Assembly: GCA_002339125.1 (NCBI GenBank)
Contig: DDJQ01000006.1
Coordinates: forward strand, 52,906 to 77,388
Length of the DNA stretch: 24,483 nucleotides
Origin: Alteromonadaceae bacterium UBA2620
Lineage (GTDB): Bacteria; Pseudomonadota; Gammaproteobacteria; Enterobacterales; Alteromonadaceae
Reading direction: 5' to 3'
Shown: piece after piece, positions 13,210 to 21,332 of the stretch
Layout: each line of letters begins with the position of its first letter
Numbering within the stretch: the first letter of the stretch is position 1
The notes under the pieces: model-generated
Databases searched by the model: none
Told to the model about the DNA's origin: nothing
Seen by the model: only the letters and a program-made list of their open reading frames with translations
Translations under genes and position numbers: made by a program

Positions 13210-14853
13210 TTAGTCACTCACCTCATAGCTTTCATCAAAGCGTTTGCTGTCGGCCAGAATATTGAGATTTCTGGCCTGACATTTAACGGTGATTTCGCTT
13301 GTAGTGTAGGTTTCACCATCAATGACGTAAGTTTGCTCCTCAGGCAGTTTTATACTGACCTGCTTAGCCCGTTTGTGATGAATGATTTGTGATGATTTCT
13401 TTGTTTGCTCGTTGCCAAACACCAGTTCGGCCACGGTAAATAACGGCATGTCATCTTCTGTAGGGGTGAGCCAGGTGATATCCAGTTCACCATCTGTCAT
13501 ATCCGGCAGGTCGCCCCCCTGAGCGAGTGCAGTGCTAAGTGGCGCCGCATTGGCGATAACAAATGAAGGGGTATCGAGCTCAAAGCTTTCATCATCAACG
13601 GTCACCTGAAGCTTTTGCGGGTTGCTGGTGTTCATTGCTTTCCACAGGCCCTCAAGATAAGCCATCTGACCACCGTTATTCTTTTCCTCTCGGTCGGCAT
13701 GTTCAATCATCTGAGATTCAAAGCCAATGGCAGACACCAAAAGCATTAGTTTGCCATTACATTCTGCTGTATCCACCGGCGTATATTGCTGCTCGCAAAT
13801 CACTTCACAGGCACGTGTGATGGGCGCGAGCTTGCTACGCAGGCCATATACAATCTGACTTAGTGCATTGGCGGTGCCCAGAGGAATAATGCCCAGCACC
13901 TTCTGGTGTTCGCGGGTTACTGTGGCAACTTCTGTAACTGTACCATCGCCACCACAGGCGATTAATATTTCGTTACCGGCCTTTATTGCCTGATGTGCCT
14001 GCCAGGTGGCATTAAGCTCAGGTGTGGTCTCGTATATGGTGACTCGAAACTGACTGTTTAAATGGGAAAGGATTTCTTCCTTGTACGTTTTCCATTTGCC
14101 GCCGCCTGCTACCGGGTTGGCAATGAGAGCCAGCTGCGTATTTAATTTTAAACGGCCACGTTGTTTTACCGCCGAAAGACTCTTAAGCTGATGCTTATTA
14201 AGTCTCGCTGTAGCTCGTACTGATTGGATCTTATTCATCACATCAACCACTGACAGCGCATCGTTGCGGGCCAGCAGGTAGGCAGCCATTACCAGCACCG
14301 AGCGACCGCGCCCTAAAGCACAATGAACCAGTATTTTGCGACCATCGCGAATGTGTTGATCAATCCAGTTTAGTGCCAGGTGAAGCTGCTCATTGGTAGG
14401 ACTGGCATGGTCGAGTACCGGAATATTCAGATAATCCACATCATAGCGGTAACTGGTCCAGTCGAGGCCGTCGAATTCTGCCGTTACATCCAGAATACAG
14501 TCGATCCCCTGGTTGCTGAGTTTTTCAATGTCGCTACCGACCAGTCGTGTACCCAGATACAGTTGCTCTTCGATTTTCTGAATATTGGGTACCTTATCGG
14601 TTTTGCGTTCATAATAGTTATAGAAACGGGCACCCAGCAGAAAAGGAATAAACAGCCAGCGAACGTAAACCGGGATCCGCCCGTCTTCGCGTTTTCTGAA
14701 TAATTCGGGGTAATTAGTCAGATAAGCTACACACACGGCAAACAGCGATGCCGCAGTCCACAGAATGACCACATTTATCCACCAGTAGGGCACATAGGCC
14801 GCAATGACACAAAGTAAAATGCCAGCCAACAGATAATACTTAACCATCTTCAT
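13210..14853 (-). CDS. Membrane-anchored dual-specificity phosphatase / diacylglycerol kinase-like fusion
   Basis: 547-residue protein with three parts. Residues 1-45 hold two membrane helices, and a third hydrophobic stretch lies at about 61-75. Residues about 90-230 are a dual-specificity phosphatase-like domain (EQLYLGTRLVGSDI, LDVTAEF, then the P-loop HCALGRGRS with nucleophile Cys178 and Arg184). Residues about 238-540 are a diacylglycerol/sphingosine-kinase-type lipid kinase domain with NPVAGGGK (246-253), GGDGTVTEV (301-309), PLGTANALS (324-332) and the later DGELDITWL. All core motifs look intact in both domains. GGGAG lies about 8 bases before the ATG. Likely lipid-linked roles are phosphorylation of diacylglycerol or a related lipid and dephosphorylation of a phospholipid or phosphoprotein; the substrates are inference. 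It is divergent from the DUF2878 gene. Confidence 0.85.
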   Translation of the reverse strand: MKMVKYYLLAGILLCVIAAYVPYWWINVVILWTAASLFAVCVAYLTNYPELFRKREDGRIPVYVRWLFIPFLLGARFYNYYERKTDKVPNIQKIEEQLYLGTRLVGSDIEKLSNQGIDCILDVTAEFDGLDWTSYRYDVDYLNIPVLDHASPTNEQLHLALNWIDQHIRDGRKILVHCALGRGRSVLVMAAYLLARNDALSVVDVMNKIQSVRATARLNKHQLKSLSAVKQRGRLKLNTQLALIANPVAGGGKWKTYKEEILSHLNSQFRVTIYETTPELNATWQAHQAIKAGNEILIACGGDGTVTEVATVTREHQKVLGIIPLGTANALSQIVYGLRSKLAPITRACEVICEQQYTPVDTAECNGKLMLLVSAIGFESQMIEHADREEKNNGGQMAYLEGLWKAMNTSNPQKLQVTVDDESFELDTPSFVIANAAPLSTALAQGGDLPDMTDGELDITWLTPTEDDMPLFTVAELVFGNEQTKKSSQIIHHKRAKQVSIKLPEEQTYVIDGETYTTSEITVKCQARNLNILADSKRFDESYEVSD

Positions 14854-14987
14854 TGGTTATTCTCTCCCTCAGTGAACCCACAATCGTTAGCGCCGTATCA
14901 GTTACAGCAATCAGTTAAAACGTTAGTTTCGGTAATACTGGTAATACAAGTATTGTGCCGTGCGGTTTATTTTAGTGGGGTGAAGGA

Positions 14988-15533
14988 TTGTTTAAGTTAA
15001 TCAATTTTATCGGTTTTCAGGCCAGTTGGTGGCTGCTTATCCTGTACCAGAATCAATACTGGTGGGTGGTTGCTGCGCTGTTGATTGCCCATATTGTGCT
15101 GGTTGGGGAGTCACTCACAGAATTCGCCGTAGTGCTGGTTGCAGCAATCGCAGGCGTCATTACCGACAGTCTGCTGGCGATGTTTGGTGTGTACATTTTT
15201 TCTGGTTCCGGGCAATTCTTACCGATCCCTTTCTGGCTTATTTTACTATGGTTCGCCTTTGCCTCTACGCTGAGGCACAGTCTGGCATATCTCAGCACAC
15301 ACTACTGGTTAGCTGCCGGACTTGGTGCGGTCGGTGGTACGCTTAGCTATGTGGCGGGTATGAAGTTACAGGCAGTTACTTTCGGCTTAGCTTTTTATCC
15401 TACCGTATTTTTACTTGCCGCCATCTGGGCATGCCTTATGCCTGTGATCTTTTTGCTAAGCCAACGCGTTGAAGCCGTAGCACAACGTGTTAATGGCAGT
15501 GACACATTCCAAACCACAAAGGAGAAGTTATGA
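14988..15533 (+). CDS. DUF2878 family integral membrane protein
   Basis: 181-residue hydrophobic protein with about five to six membrane segments, resembling the DUF2878 family (INFIGFQASWW at the start, DSLLAMFGVYIF, LWFAFASTLRHSLAYL, GGTLSYVAGMKL). Function is unknown. The start is a TTG; there is no in-frame ATG before 15180, GGGG lies 7 bases upstream, and this N-terminus fits the family. The stop overlaps the next gene's start (ATGA), so translation is probably coupled with the following dehydrogenase. Confidence 0.8.
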   Translation: MFKLINFIGFQASWWLLILYQNQYWWVVAALLIAHIVLVGESLTEFAVVLVAAIAGVITDSLLAMFGVYIFSGSGQFLPIPFWLILLWFAFASTLRHSLAYLSTHYWLAAGLGAVGGTLSYVAGMKLQAVTFGLAFYPTVFLLAAIWACLMPVIFLLSQRVEAVAQRVNGSDTFQTTKEKL

Positions 15534-16216
15534 CACCCTTGTCGATGGTAACGGGAGGTAACCGTGGGATCGGTTTTGCAATAGCAGAAGGCTTGCTGAA
15601 GCTGGGACACAAGGTATTACTGGTAGCCCGTGACGAAGAGGAAGCCGAACAGGCCTGTGCGGATCTCAATGGCGATGTACATCCAATTGTAATGGACATC
15701 ACTGCACAGGGTGCAATGGAAGACGCTCTCACGCGAGCAGTGGCGGTGTTTGGCGATATCGATATATTGATCAATAACGCCGGGGTGATGCACAGTGACG
15801 AACTTGCTGAGCTGAGTGCAGGCGACTTGCAGTCATCGTTTGATGTGCATGTGAAAGGTCCGGCGATGCTGACTAAAGCCGTGCTGCCCGCCATGCTGGA
15901 GAACAATTTTGGTCGTATTATCAATGTTTCAAGCGGATACGGTAGCTTTGCCGAGAAACTCGGCGGACCTCCGGCTTATGCGGTAACGAAAGCGGCGCTG
16001 AATGCGCTGACAGTGAAAACGGCGGCGTCAGTGCCGGCCGGTAAAAACGTTAAGGTAAATGCTATGTGCCCGGGCTGGGTTCATACCCGCATGGGCGGCT
16101 CCAGTGCGCCGCTAACGCCGGAGGAGGGCGCAGACACAGCTATCTGGCTGGCCAGTCTCGATGAAGACAGTCCTAACGGGATGTTCTTCCGCAAACGTAA
16201 ACCTATCAGCTGGTAG
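15530..16216 (+). CDS. Short-chain dehydrogenase/reductase, carbonyl-reductase-like
   Basis: 228-residue classical SDR with TGGNRGIG (8-15), NNAG (80-83), VSSGYG with the catalytic Ser, and YAVTK with the catalytic Tyr and Lys. Arg34 (VLLVARD) after the second strand suggests NADP(H). The overall pattern (MVTGGNRGIG, GFAIAEGL) and the short C-terminus (PNGMFFRKRKPISW) resemble eukaryotic-type carbonyl reductases and plant salutaridine-reductase-like SDRs. The substrate is unknown. AAGGAG precedes the ATG, and the ATGA overlap links it to the DUF2878 gene. Confidence 0.88.
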   Translation: MTPLSMVTGGNRGIGFAIAEGLLKLGHKVLLVARDEEEAEQACADLNGDVHPIVMDITAQGAMEDALTRAVAVFGDIDILINNAGVMHSDELAELSAGDLQSSFDVHVKGPAMLTKAVLPAMLENNFGRIINVSSGYGSFAEKLGGPPAYAVTKAALNALTVKTAASVPAGKNVKVNAMCPGWVHTRMGGSSAPLTPEEGADTAIWLASLDEDSPNGMFFRKRKPISW

Positions 16217-16228
16217 ATTGGTATTATT

Positions 16229-16255
16229 GCCGGTGTGAATATTTTTCACACCGGC
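16229..16255 (+). terminator. Hairpin after the SDR gene
   Basis: GCCGGTGTGAA (16229-16239), loop TATTT, TTCACACCGGC (16245-16255) form a perfect 11-bp stem 12 bases after the stop. The following bases are GGGAAGTT, not T, so it may terminate poorly or act as an mRNA 3' stabiliser. Confidence 0.6.
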
Positions 16256-16441
16256 GGGAAGTTCTGGGGGACCTCTATTGATAGCTTCCTCTATTTTTTT
16301 ATGTCTAAAAATCTATCTTATTGAAAGTTAAAGGCTATTTTTCTTTTTTGAATTGGCGTCGACTTTGCAAGTTTAGTTGTAATACCTGATGCAGAGCGAC
16401 AGGTGCGAAACCATCAGCCGTTTTCGGAAGGAGAATATTCA

Positions 16442-16990
16442 GTGAGTGAGTCTTTAGCGATGTCGGCGGGTTATGACACCCAGGAAAGGGTGATTGTAAC
16501 TCAGGAACATTATCAACCTGCAGTGGTATCGGTTGGGGTTGTGTTGTATGAATGGAACGAGGCTATTCGCCTGCGAATGCAACGCCTCGGCTCCCTGTTT
16601 GGTAACAGCGGCATAAAATTACAGTTACTCACTCATTCTGATTTGGTCAGACAGGACGACAAAGCCAAACACCTTCAGGGTGTTATATTCCAACTACCGC
16701 CTAATGGTGACAGCCCGCTGGCAAGGCGTTTTGAGTTAATTTTTCGTCAGAGCCATCAGGCTTTGTTGGTCGGTTGTGATGTAACTGCAGCGTTTACCGT
16801 AGCTGAAGACGATAACCTTTCTAATATCGAGCTGGCGATGCAGGTAAGTATTGCATCACACGGTGCAGATTGTCATTGGTTAGGGCTTGATTATTCTGCG
16901 GCAGACTCCGTGGCGTTTCAATCCTGGTGCGAAGGGATAGCCATGTCAGTACGTCAGTCTGTAAATAAACCGGCAACGTTGGCGGCTTAG
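16442..16990 (+). CDS. Hypothetical protein, not recognised
   Basis: 182 residues from a GTG at 16442, chosen because GGAAGGAG (16426-16433) lies 8 bases upstream. The frame also extends back to a GTG at 16403, but that start has no ribosome binding site, and the Shine-Dalgarno would then lie inside the coding region. The protein is soluble, with no signal peptide or membrane helix. It appears as an alpha/beta mix: VVSVGVVLYEWNEAIRLRMQRLGSLF, then GVIFQLPPNGDSPLARRF, ALLVGCDVTAAFTVAEDD and HWLGLDYSAAD. Three cysteines (in VGCD, DCHW and SWCEG) have no recognised motif. It stands alone: 225 bases after the SDR gene and about 350 before putP. I cannot assign a family. Confidence 0.7.
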   Translation: MSESLAMSAGYDTQERVIVTQEHYQPAVVSVGVVLYEWNEAIRLRMQRLGSLFGNSGIKLQLLTHSDLVRQDDKAKHLQGVIFQLPPNGDSPLARRFELIFRQSHQALLVGCDVTAAFTVAEDDNLSNIELAMQVSIASHGADCHWLGLDYSAADSVAFQSWCEGIAMSVRQSVNKPATLAA

Positions 16991-17343
16991 ATGAAAACGA
17001 ACTCTAATATTTAGACTCGTAATAAAAATGTCAAGAATTGAACAAAGATGGTTATTCAGATCATTTTAGTAGGTTTTTAATGTTAAGCACGTATAACCAC
17101 CGCGATTCAAATAAAAAGCTATATTAATCAGTTTTGTACGGCTTTAGTTCGACAACTTGATTTAACTGTCAACAGTAAGGGTGAAAGACGTTTATACGGT
17201 TTGTAGATGGCTGTTTTAATGGATTTTACGCCTCCCCCCTCTTAGTCTTCGCCCTTGTAATAAATGTTTATGTGCGTATAATTAGACCTCTAATTAATAT
17301 TGATGATCAGTTAACGACAAAAATACAAAGGCAATACTTTTCT
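16991..17343 (+). other. 353-base interval upstream of putP
   Basis: AT-rich and without a credible gene. It contains a good promoter at 17255-17282 and an inverted repeat over the predicted transcription start. An in-frame GTG at 17272 would extend putP by 24 residues, but it lies inside that promoter and encodes no transporter-like sequence. Nothing else is recognised in 16991-17250. Confidence 0.6.
17255..17294 (+). promoter_or_regulatory. putP promoter with inverted repeat at the start site
   Basis: TTGTAA (17255-17260), 16 bases, and a perfect TATAAT (17277-17282). Transcription would begin near 17289, leaving a leader of about 55 bases. ATTAGA (17281-17286), CC, TCTAAT (17289-17294) form a perfect inverted repeat overlapping the -10 and start region, a position where a repressor could act. 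Confidence 0.55.
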
Positions 17344-18840
17344 ATGGCGTTTGAAAGTTACATATCACTAGCGATTTACTTTGCAGTTATGTTGGGCATT
17401 GGGTTGTTCGCATATAAGCAATCAACCAGTGACATTTCCGGCTACATACTGGGCGGTCGTCAGGTTAGCCCACACGTTACTGCATTATCTGCTGGTGCAT
17501 CTGATATGAGCGGATGGATGCTGATGGGATTACCTGGCGCGATGTTCTTGACTGGTTTTGATGCCATGTACATTGCAATTGGTCTGGTGGCCGGTGCATT
17601 GGCTAACTATTTTCTGGTCGCGCCAAAGCTGCGCGTTTACACCGAAGTCGCTGATGACTCACTGACTATTCCAGAGTTTTTCGCGAAGCGTTTTGGTCAG
17701 TCTAATGCCAGTGTGAGAATGGTCTCAGCCGGCATTATTGTTATGTTCTTTACACTATATACGTCGGCCGGTTTAGTGGCTGGCGGTAAGCTTTTTGAAA
17801 GCGCGTTTGGTATGGGTTACCAGACAGGTCTGATTATTACGTTGGCGGTAGTGGTGTCGTACACACTGCTGGGTGGTTTCCTGGCAGTAAGCATGACGGA
17901 CTTTGTGCAAGGCTGCATTATGTTTGTGGCGCTGGTATTAGTACCAATTGTAGCGTTTACCGAGTTTGACAGCCTGGCGCAAATGAACAGCGCGGCACTG
18001 GAATCAGTACCGTCGTTAAGCGAATCATGGCAGGAGCTAACATTGCTAGGTCTGGTATCCAGCCTGGCATGGGGTTTAGGTTATTTCGGACAGCCGCATA
18101 TTATTGTCCGCTTCATGGCCATTCGTTCAGTAAAGGCCATCGCGACAGCACGAAACATCGGTATGTCGTGGATGTTGGTAACCATTATAGGTGCATTGGG
18201 TACCGGTTTTGTTGGGATTGCTTATGCAAACCAGTTCGGCTTGCAGGTGGCAGATCCAGAGACTATTTTTATTATATTCTCCGAGATTCTGTTTCATCCG
18301 TTGATCAGCGGGTTCCTGATGGCTGCAATTCTGGCTGCCATTATGAGTACTATCTCATCGCAGTTGCTGGTGTCGGCCAGCTCGCTGACGGAAGACATTT
18401 ACCGTGTAGTGAGTAAAAAAGAAGCGTCCCAGGAGCAAACCGTAGCCATAGGCCGCTATGGTGTAGCGGGAGTAGCACTTGCAGCATTGCTGCTGGCATG
18501 GGATTCATCGAACAGCATCTTGTCTCTGGTCAGTAACGCCTGGGCAGGCTTTGGTGCAGCGTTTGGTCCGCTGGTGCTGTTTTGTTTATACAAGAAAAAT
18601 TTAACTCATAAAGCCGCTCTGGCAGGCATTTTGAGCGGTGCCGTAACGGTACTGTTCTGGATTTATGCGCCGGTCCTTGAAGGCGGCGCAACGCTGAGCA
18701 GTGTGGTTTATGAGATTGTCCCCGGCTTTATCATTAGTTCACTGACTATCTGGGGCGTGATTATCTTCAGTGAAGAGCCGCACGAGGAAGTGCAGGCGAA
18801 ATTTACCGAAACAAATAAAGTTTTAGCAGAATTATCTTAA
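17344..18840 (+). CDS. putP: Sodium/proline symporter
   Basis: Na+-coupled proline importer of the solute:sodium symporter family, in the inner membrane. The start is placed at ATG 17344 (MAFESYISLAIYF), giving 498 residues (E. coli PutP 502). The longer frame begins inside the predicted promoter. Family signatures are clear: YILGGR (34-39), ALSAGASDMSGWMLMGLPGA (47-66) with Asp54 and Ser56 matching E. coli Asp55/Ser57 of the sodium site, GGFLAVSMTDFVQ, WGLGYFGQPHIIVRFMA, ILAAIMSTISSQLLVSASSLTEDI and NAWAGFGAAFGP. About 13 membrane helices are expected. AAGG lies 12 bases upstream of the ATG, somewhat far. proB starts 13 bases after the stop. This pairing with proline biosynthesis rather than putA suggests uptake for osmoprotection. 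Confidence 0.94.
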   Translation: MAFESYISLAIYFAVMLGIGLFAYKQSTSDISGYILGGRQVSPHVTALSAGASDMSGWMLMGLPGAMFLTGFDAMYIAIGLVAGALANYFLVAPKLRVYTEVADDSLTIPEFFAKRFGQSNASVRMVSAGIIVMFFTLYTSAGLVAGGKLFESAFGMGYQTGLIITLAVVVSYTLLGGFLAVSMTDFVQGCIMFVALVLVPIVAFTEFDSLAQMNSAALESVPSLSESWQELTLLGLVSSLAWGLGYFGQPHIIVRFMAIRSVKAIATARNIGMSWMLVTIIGALGTGFVGIAYANQFGLQVADPETIFIIFSEILFHPLISGFLMAAILAAIMSTISSQLLVSASSLTEDIYRVVSKKEASQEQTVAIGRYGVAGVALAALLLAWDSSNSILSLVSNAWAGFGAAFGPLVLFCLYKKNLTHKAALAGILSGAVTVLFWIYAPVLEGGATLSSVVYEIVPGFIISSLTIWGVIIFSEEPHEEVQAKFTETNKVLAELS

Positions 18841-18853
18841 GGTGATAGGAAAT

Positions 18854-19963
18854 ATGAATCGTTCAAATTGGAAACGCATTGTAGTTAAGGTTGGAAGTGC
18901 ATTGATTGCCCCTAACCGTCAGGGATGTAGTAGTCATTATCTTCTGAGTATTGCGCAATTTATCGTACGTTGCCGGATGCAGGGCATTCAGGTTGTGCTG
19001 GTCTCCTCGGGCTCGGTAGCTGCGGGTGCACACATATTCCCGGAAGAAACGAAAAAGAACATTGCTATCAAAAAAGCGATGGCCGCAGCTGGTCAGACCG
19101 AAATGATGGCAACCTGGGATAAACTGTTCGACTTCCCGTCGGCCCAGGTGTTACTGACTCACGCTGACTTACGTGACCGTGAGCGTTATGTAAGTATTCG
19201 TGAAACACTGGACAGCTTACTTGATCACGGTGTATTACCCATCGTTAATGAGAACGACACGGTAACTACCGACAAGCTTAAAGTAGGTGATAACGATAAC
19301 CTGTCTGCCATGGTAGCGGCAGCTGCCGATGCGGATGCGCTGGTTATCTGTTCTGATGTGGAGGGGTTGTACGATAAAAACCCCCACAAACATGACGATG
19401 CAAAATTGTTATCGTGGGTAGATAAAATTGATGAGAATATCTACGCCATGGCGGGTGGCGCCGCCGAAGACGGTGTTGGTACCGGTGGCATGCGCACCAA
19501 GGTAGAAGCAGCTGAAAAAGCGGTTTCACACGGTATTGATACCTTTATCATTAACGGCTTTACCGAGCTTTCATTTAACCTGATGCTCGAAGGACAAAAC
19601 CCTGGCACGCACTTCCAGGCGCATGAAAAGCCGATGAAAGAAAACGTGCACTGGATGACCCATACCTCGAATGCGCAGGGTGAGGTCGTGATTAAAGAAG
19701 CGTTTAGCGATCCTCTGGATGAGGGCGTTGAGTCACTCACCAGTAGTGAGATTCTTGACGTTAAAGGCGAGTTTTCGGTAGGCGATACCATTTTAGTCCG
19801 TCGTGAAGATGGCGTAAAACTGGCCAAGGCTAAATCAAATTACAGTAGCTGTTTGTTAAACTTCATTGCCAACGAAGGTAACCAGAAGTTTGCCTCGGAA
19901 TTCGAAGAGAAAACCGGTCCGATTATTTCAGAACAGCACATTGCAGTATTGGAGAACAAATGA
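18854..19963 (+). CDS. proB: Glutamate 5-kinase
   Basis: First committed enzyme of proline synthesis, making glutamate-5-phosphate. The start is the ATG at 18854, with AGGAA about 5 bases upstream; a GTG at 18842 would place the ribosome binding site inside the gene. 369 residues (E. coli 367). The amino-acid kinase domain (1-~255) shows IVVKVGSALI, LVSSGSVAAG, THADLRDRER, NENDTV, KVGDNDNLSA and GTGGMRTKVEAAEKA. A PUA domain follows (about 280-360; ILDVKGEFSVGDTILVR). By hand alignment, Lys141 replaces E. coli Glu143, a site linked to proline feedback, while Asp105 matches Asp107. The stop overlaps the proA start (ATGA). It is the second gene of putP-proB-proA. Confidence 0.95.
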   Translation: MNRSNWKRIVVKVGSALIAPNRQGCSSHYLLSIAQFIVRCRMQGIQVVLVSSGSVAAGAHIFPEETKKNIAIKKAMAAAGQTEMMATWDKLFDFPSAQVLLTHADLRDRERYVSIRETLDSLLDHGVLPIVNENDTVTTDKLKVGDNDNLSAMVAAAADADALVICSDVEGLYDKNPHKHDDAKLLSWVDKIDENIYAMAGGAAEDGVGTGGMRTKVEAAEKAVSHGIDTFIINGFTELSFNLMLEGQNPGTHFQAHEKPMKENVHWMTHTSNAQGEVVIKEAFSDPLDEGVESLTSSEILDVKGEFSVGDTILVRREDGVKLAKAKSNYSSCLLNFIANEGNQKFASEFEEKTGPIISEQHIAVLENK

Positions 19964-21207
19964 GTTTAATTACACAAATTGCCAACGACACAGCTAACGC
20001 TGCGAAAATGTTAGCGATTTTAGATGAAGCAACGAAAAACAAAGTACTGGCTGCCATGGCTGCAGCCATTCGTGATAACCAGGACGAGATTGTTAAGGTC
20101 AACACGAAAGAAGTTGCTGAGGGTAAACAAGCCGGTCTGGATGATGCCATGTTAGACCGTCTGACCCTGACGCCGGCGCGTATCGAAGATATGGCCGCAG
20201 GCATCGAAACCATTATTGAGCTGGCTGATCCGGTAGGACAGGAGCGTTCGATTATGGAACGTCCTAACGGCCTGCAAATTAACAAAATGCGAGTGCCTCT
20301 TGGTGTGGTTTGTATGATTTACGAAGCACGTCCTAACGTAACCGCTGATGCCGGTGCATTATGTTTTAAATCGGGTAACGGCGTAATTCTGCGTGGTGGT
20401 AAAGAAGCCCTGCAAACCAGCATGGCGATTGCCGGCTTGTTGCAGCAGGTTCTGCGTGAGCACGATTTACCTGAAGCGTTAATCAGCGTGATCCCGGATC
20501 CGGACCGCGCCCTGATGCAGGAACTGATGGAGCAGGTTGATACCATCGACGTGATTATTCCACGTGGTGGTGAAGGCCTTATCCGCTATGTAACAGATAA
20601 CAGTAAGGTGCCGGTAATACAGCACTTTAAAGGCGTATGTCACTTATACGTCGACAAGGACGCAGATCTGGACATGGGCCTTGAGCTGCTGATCAACGGT
20701 AAAACCCAGCGTACCGGTGTGTGTAACGCACTGGAAGGTTTGGTAGTGCATCAGGCGATTGCCGGTGATTTCCTGCCACGAGTCAGTAAAATGTGTCAGG
20801 AGAAAGGCGTTACGGTGCATGCCAACGAAGCGGCAGCCAGCTATTTCGACAATGCCGATGTGATTGGCGATGACGAATTTGGCGAAGAGTACCTTGGCCT
20901 TGAAATCGCTATCCGCGTAGTTAAAGACTACGACGAAGCACTGACGCACATCCATAAATTTGGTAGTCACCATACAGAAGTGATTTGTACTCAGAATATG
21001 GATACCGCAAAGCACTTCCAGCGTGCTGTGGATGCCTCGGCGGTAATGATTAATGCGTCTTCACGCTTTAATGATGGTAGTCAGCTTGGCCTTGGCGCAG
21101 AGATTGGTATCGCCACCACTAAACTGCATGCCTACGGACCGATGGGGCTGGAGTCGCTGACCACTGAGAAATACGTAGTCACCGGCACCGGACAAATCCG
21201 CGAATAA
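19960..21207 (+). CDS. proA: Glutamate-5-semialdehyde dehydrogenase (gamma-glutamyl phosphate reductase)
   Basis: Reduces glutamate-5-phosphate with NADPH to glutamate semialdehyde, which cyclises towards proline. 415 residues (E. coli 417), an aldehyde-dehydrogenase-fold enzyme. The catalytic Cys255 is in QRTGVCNALE. Other family stretches are GVVCMIYEARPNVTADA, FKSGNGVILRGGKEA, IPRGGEGLIRYV, SSRFNDGSQLGLGAEIGIATTKLHAYGPMGLESLT and the C-terminal GTGQIRE. GGAG lies 5 bases before the ATG, which overlaps the proB stop, so the two are translationally coupled. A terminator follows. Confidence 0.97.
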   Translation: MSLITQIANDTANAAKMLAILDEATKNKVLAAMAAAIRDNQDEIVKVNTKEVAEGKQAGLDDAMLDRLTLTPARIEDMAAGIETIIELADPVGQERSIMERPNGLQINKMRVPLGVVCMIYEARPNVTADAGALCFKSGNGVILRGGKEALQTSMAIAGLLQQVLREHDLPEALISVIPDPDRALMQELMEQVDTIDVIIPRGGEGLIRYVTDNSKVPVIQHFKGVCHLYVDKDADLDMGLELLINGKTQRTGVCNALEGLVVHQAIAGDFLPRVSKMCQEKGVTVHANEAAASYFDNADVIGDDEFGEEYLGLEIAIRVVKDYDEALTHIHKFGSHHTEVICTQNMDTAKHFQRAVDASAVMINASSRFNDGSQLGLGAEIGIATTKLHAYGPMGLESLTTEKYVVTGTGQIRE

Positions 21208-21285
21208 TAGCGACGGATAACCGATGGTCGGCGTGGTAAGGTTGAGCTTTTTACTATAACCTGCCACGCTTTGCTACGAATATGT

Positions 21286-21313
21286 AAAGTCCACCTATAA
21301 GGTGGGCTTTTTT
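21286..21313 (+). terminator. Rho-independent terminator after proA
   Basis: AGTCCACC (21288-21295), loop TATAA, GGTGGGCT (21301-21308), with an 8-bp stem (one G-T pair), AA before and a T run to 21313. It ends the putP-proB-proA transcript about 80 bases after proA. The mechanosensitive channel gene starts 20 bases later, so it must rely on read-through or a promoter inside this stretch. Confidence 0.88.
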
Positions 21314-21332
21314 GTTGGAGGAACTTGAGTTC

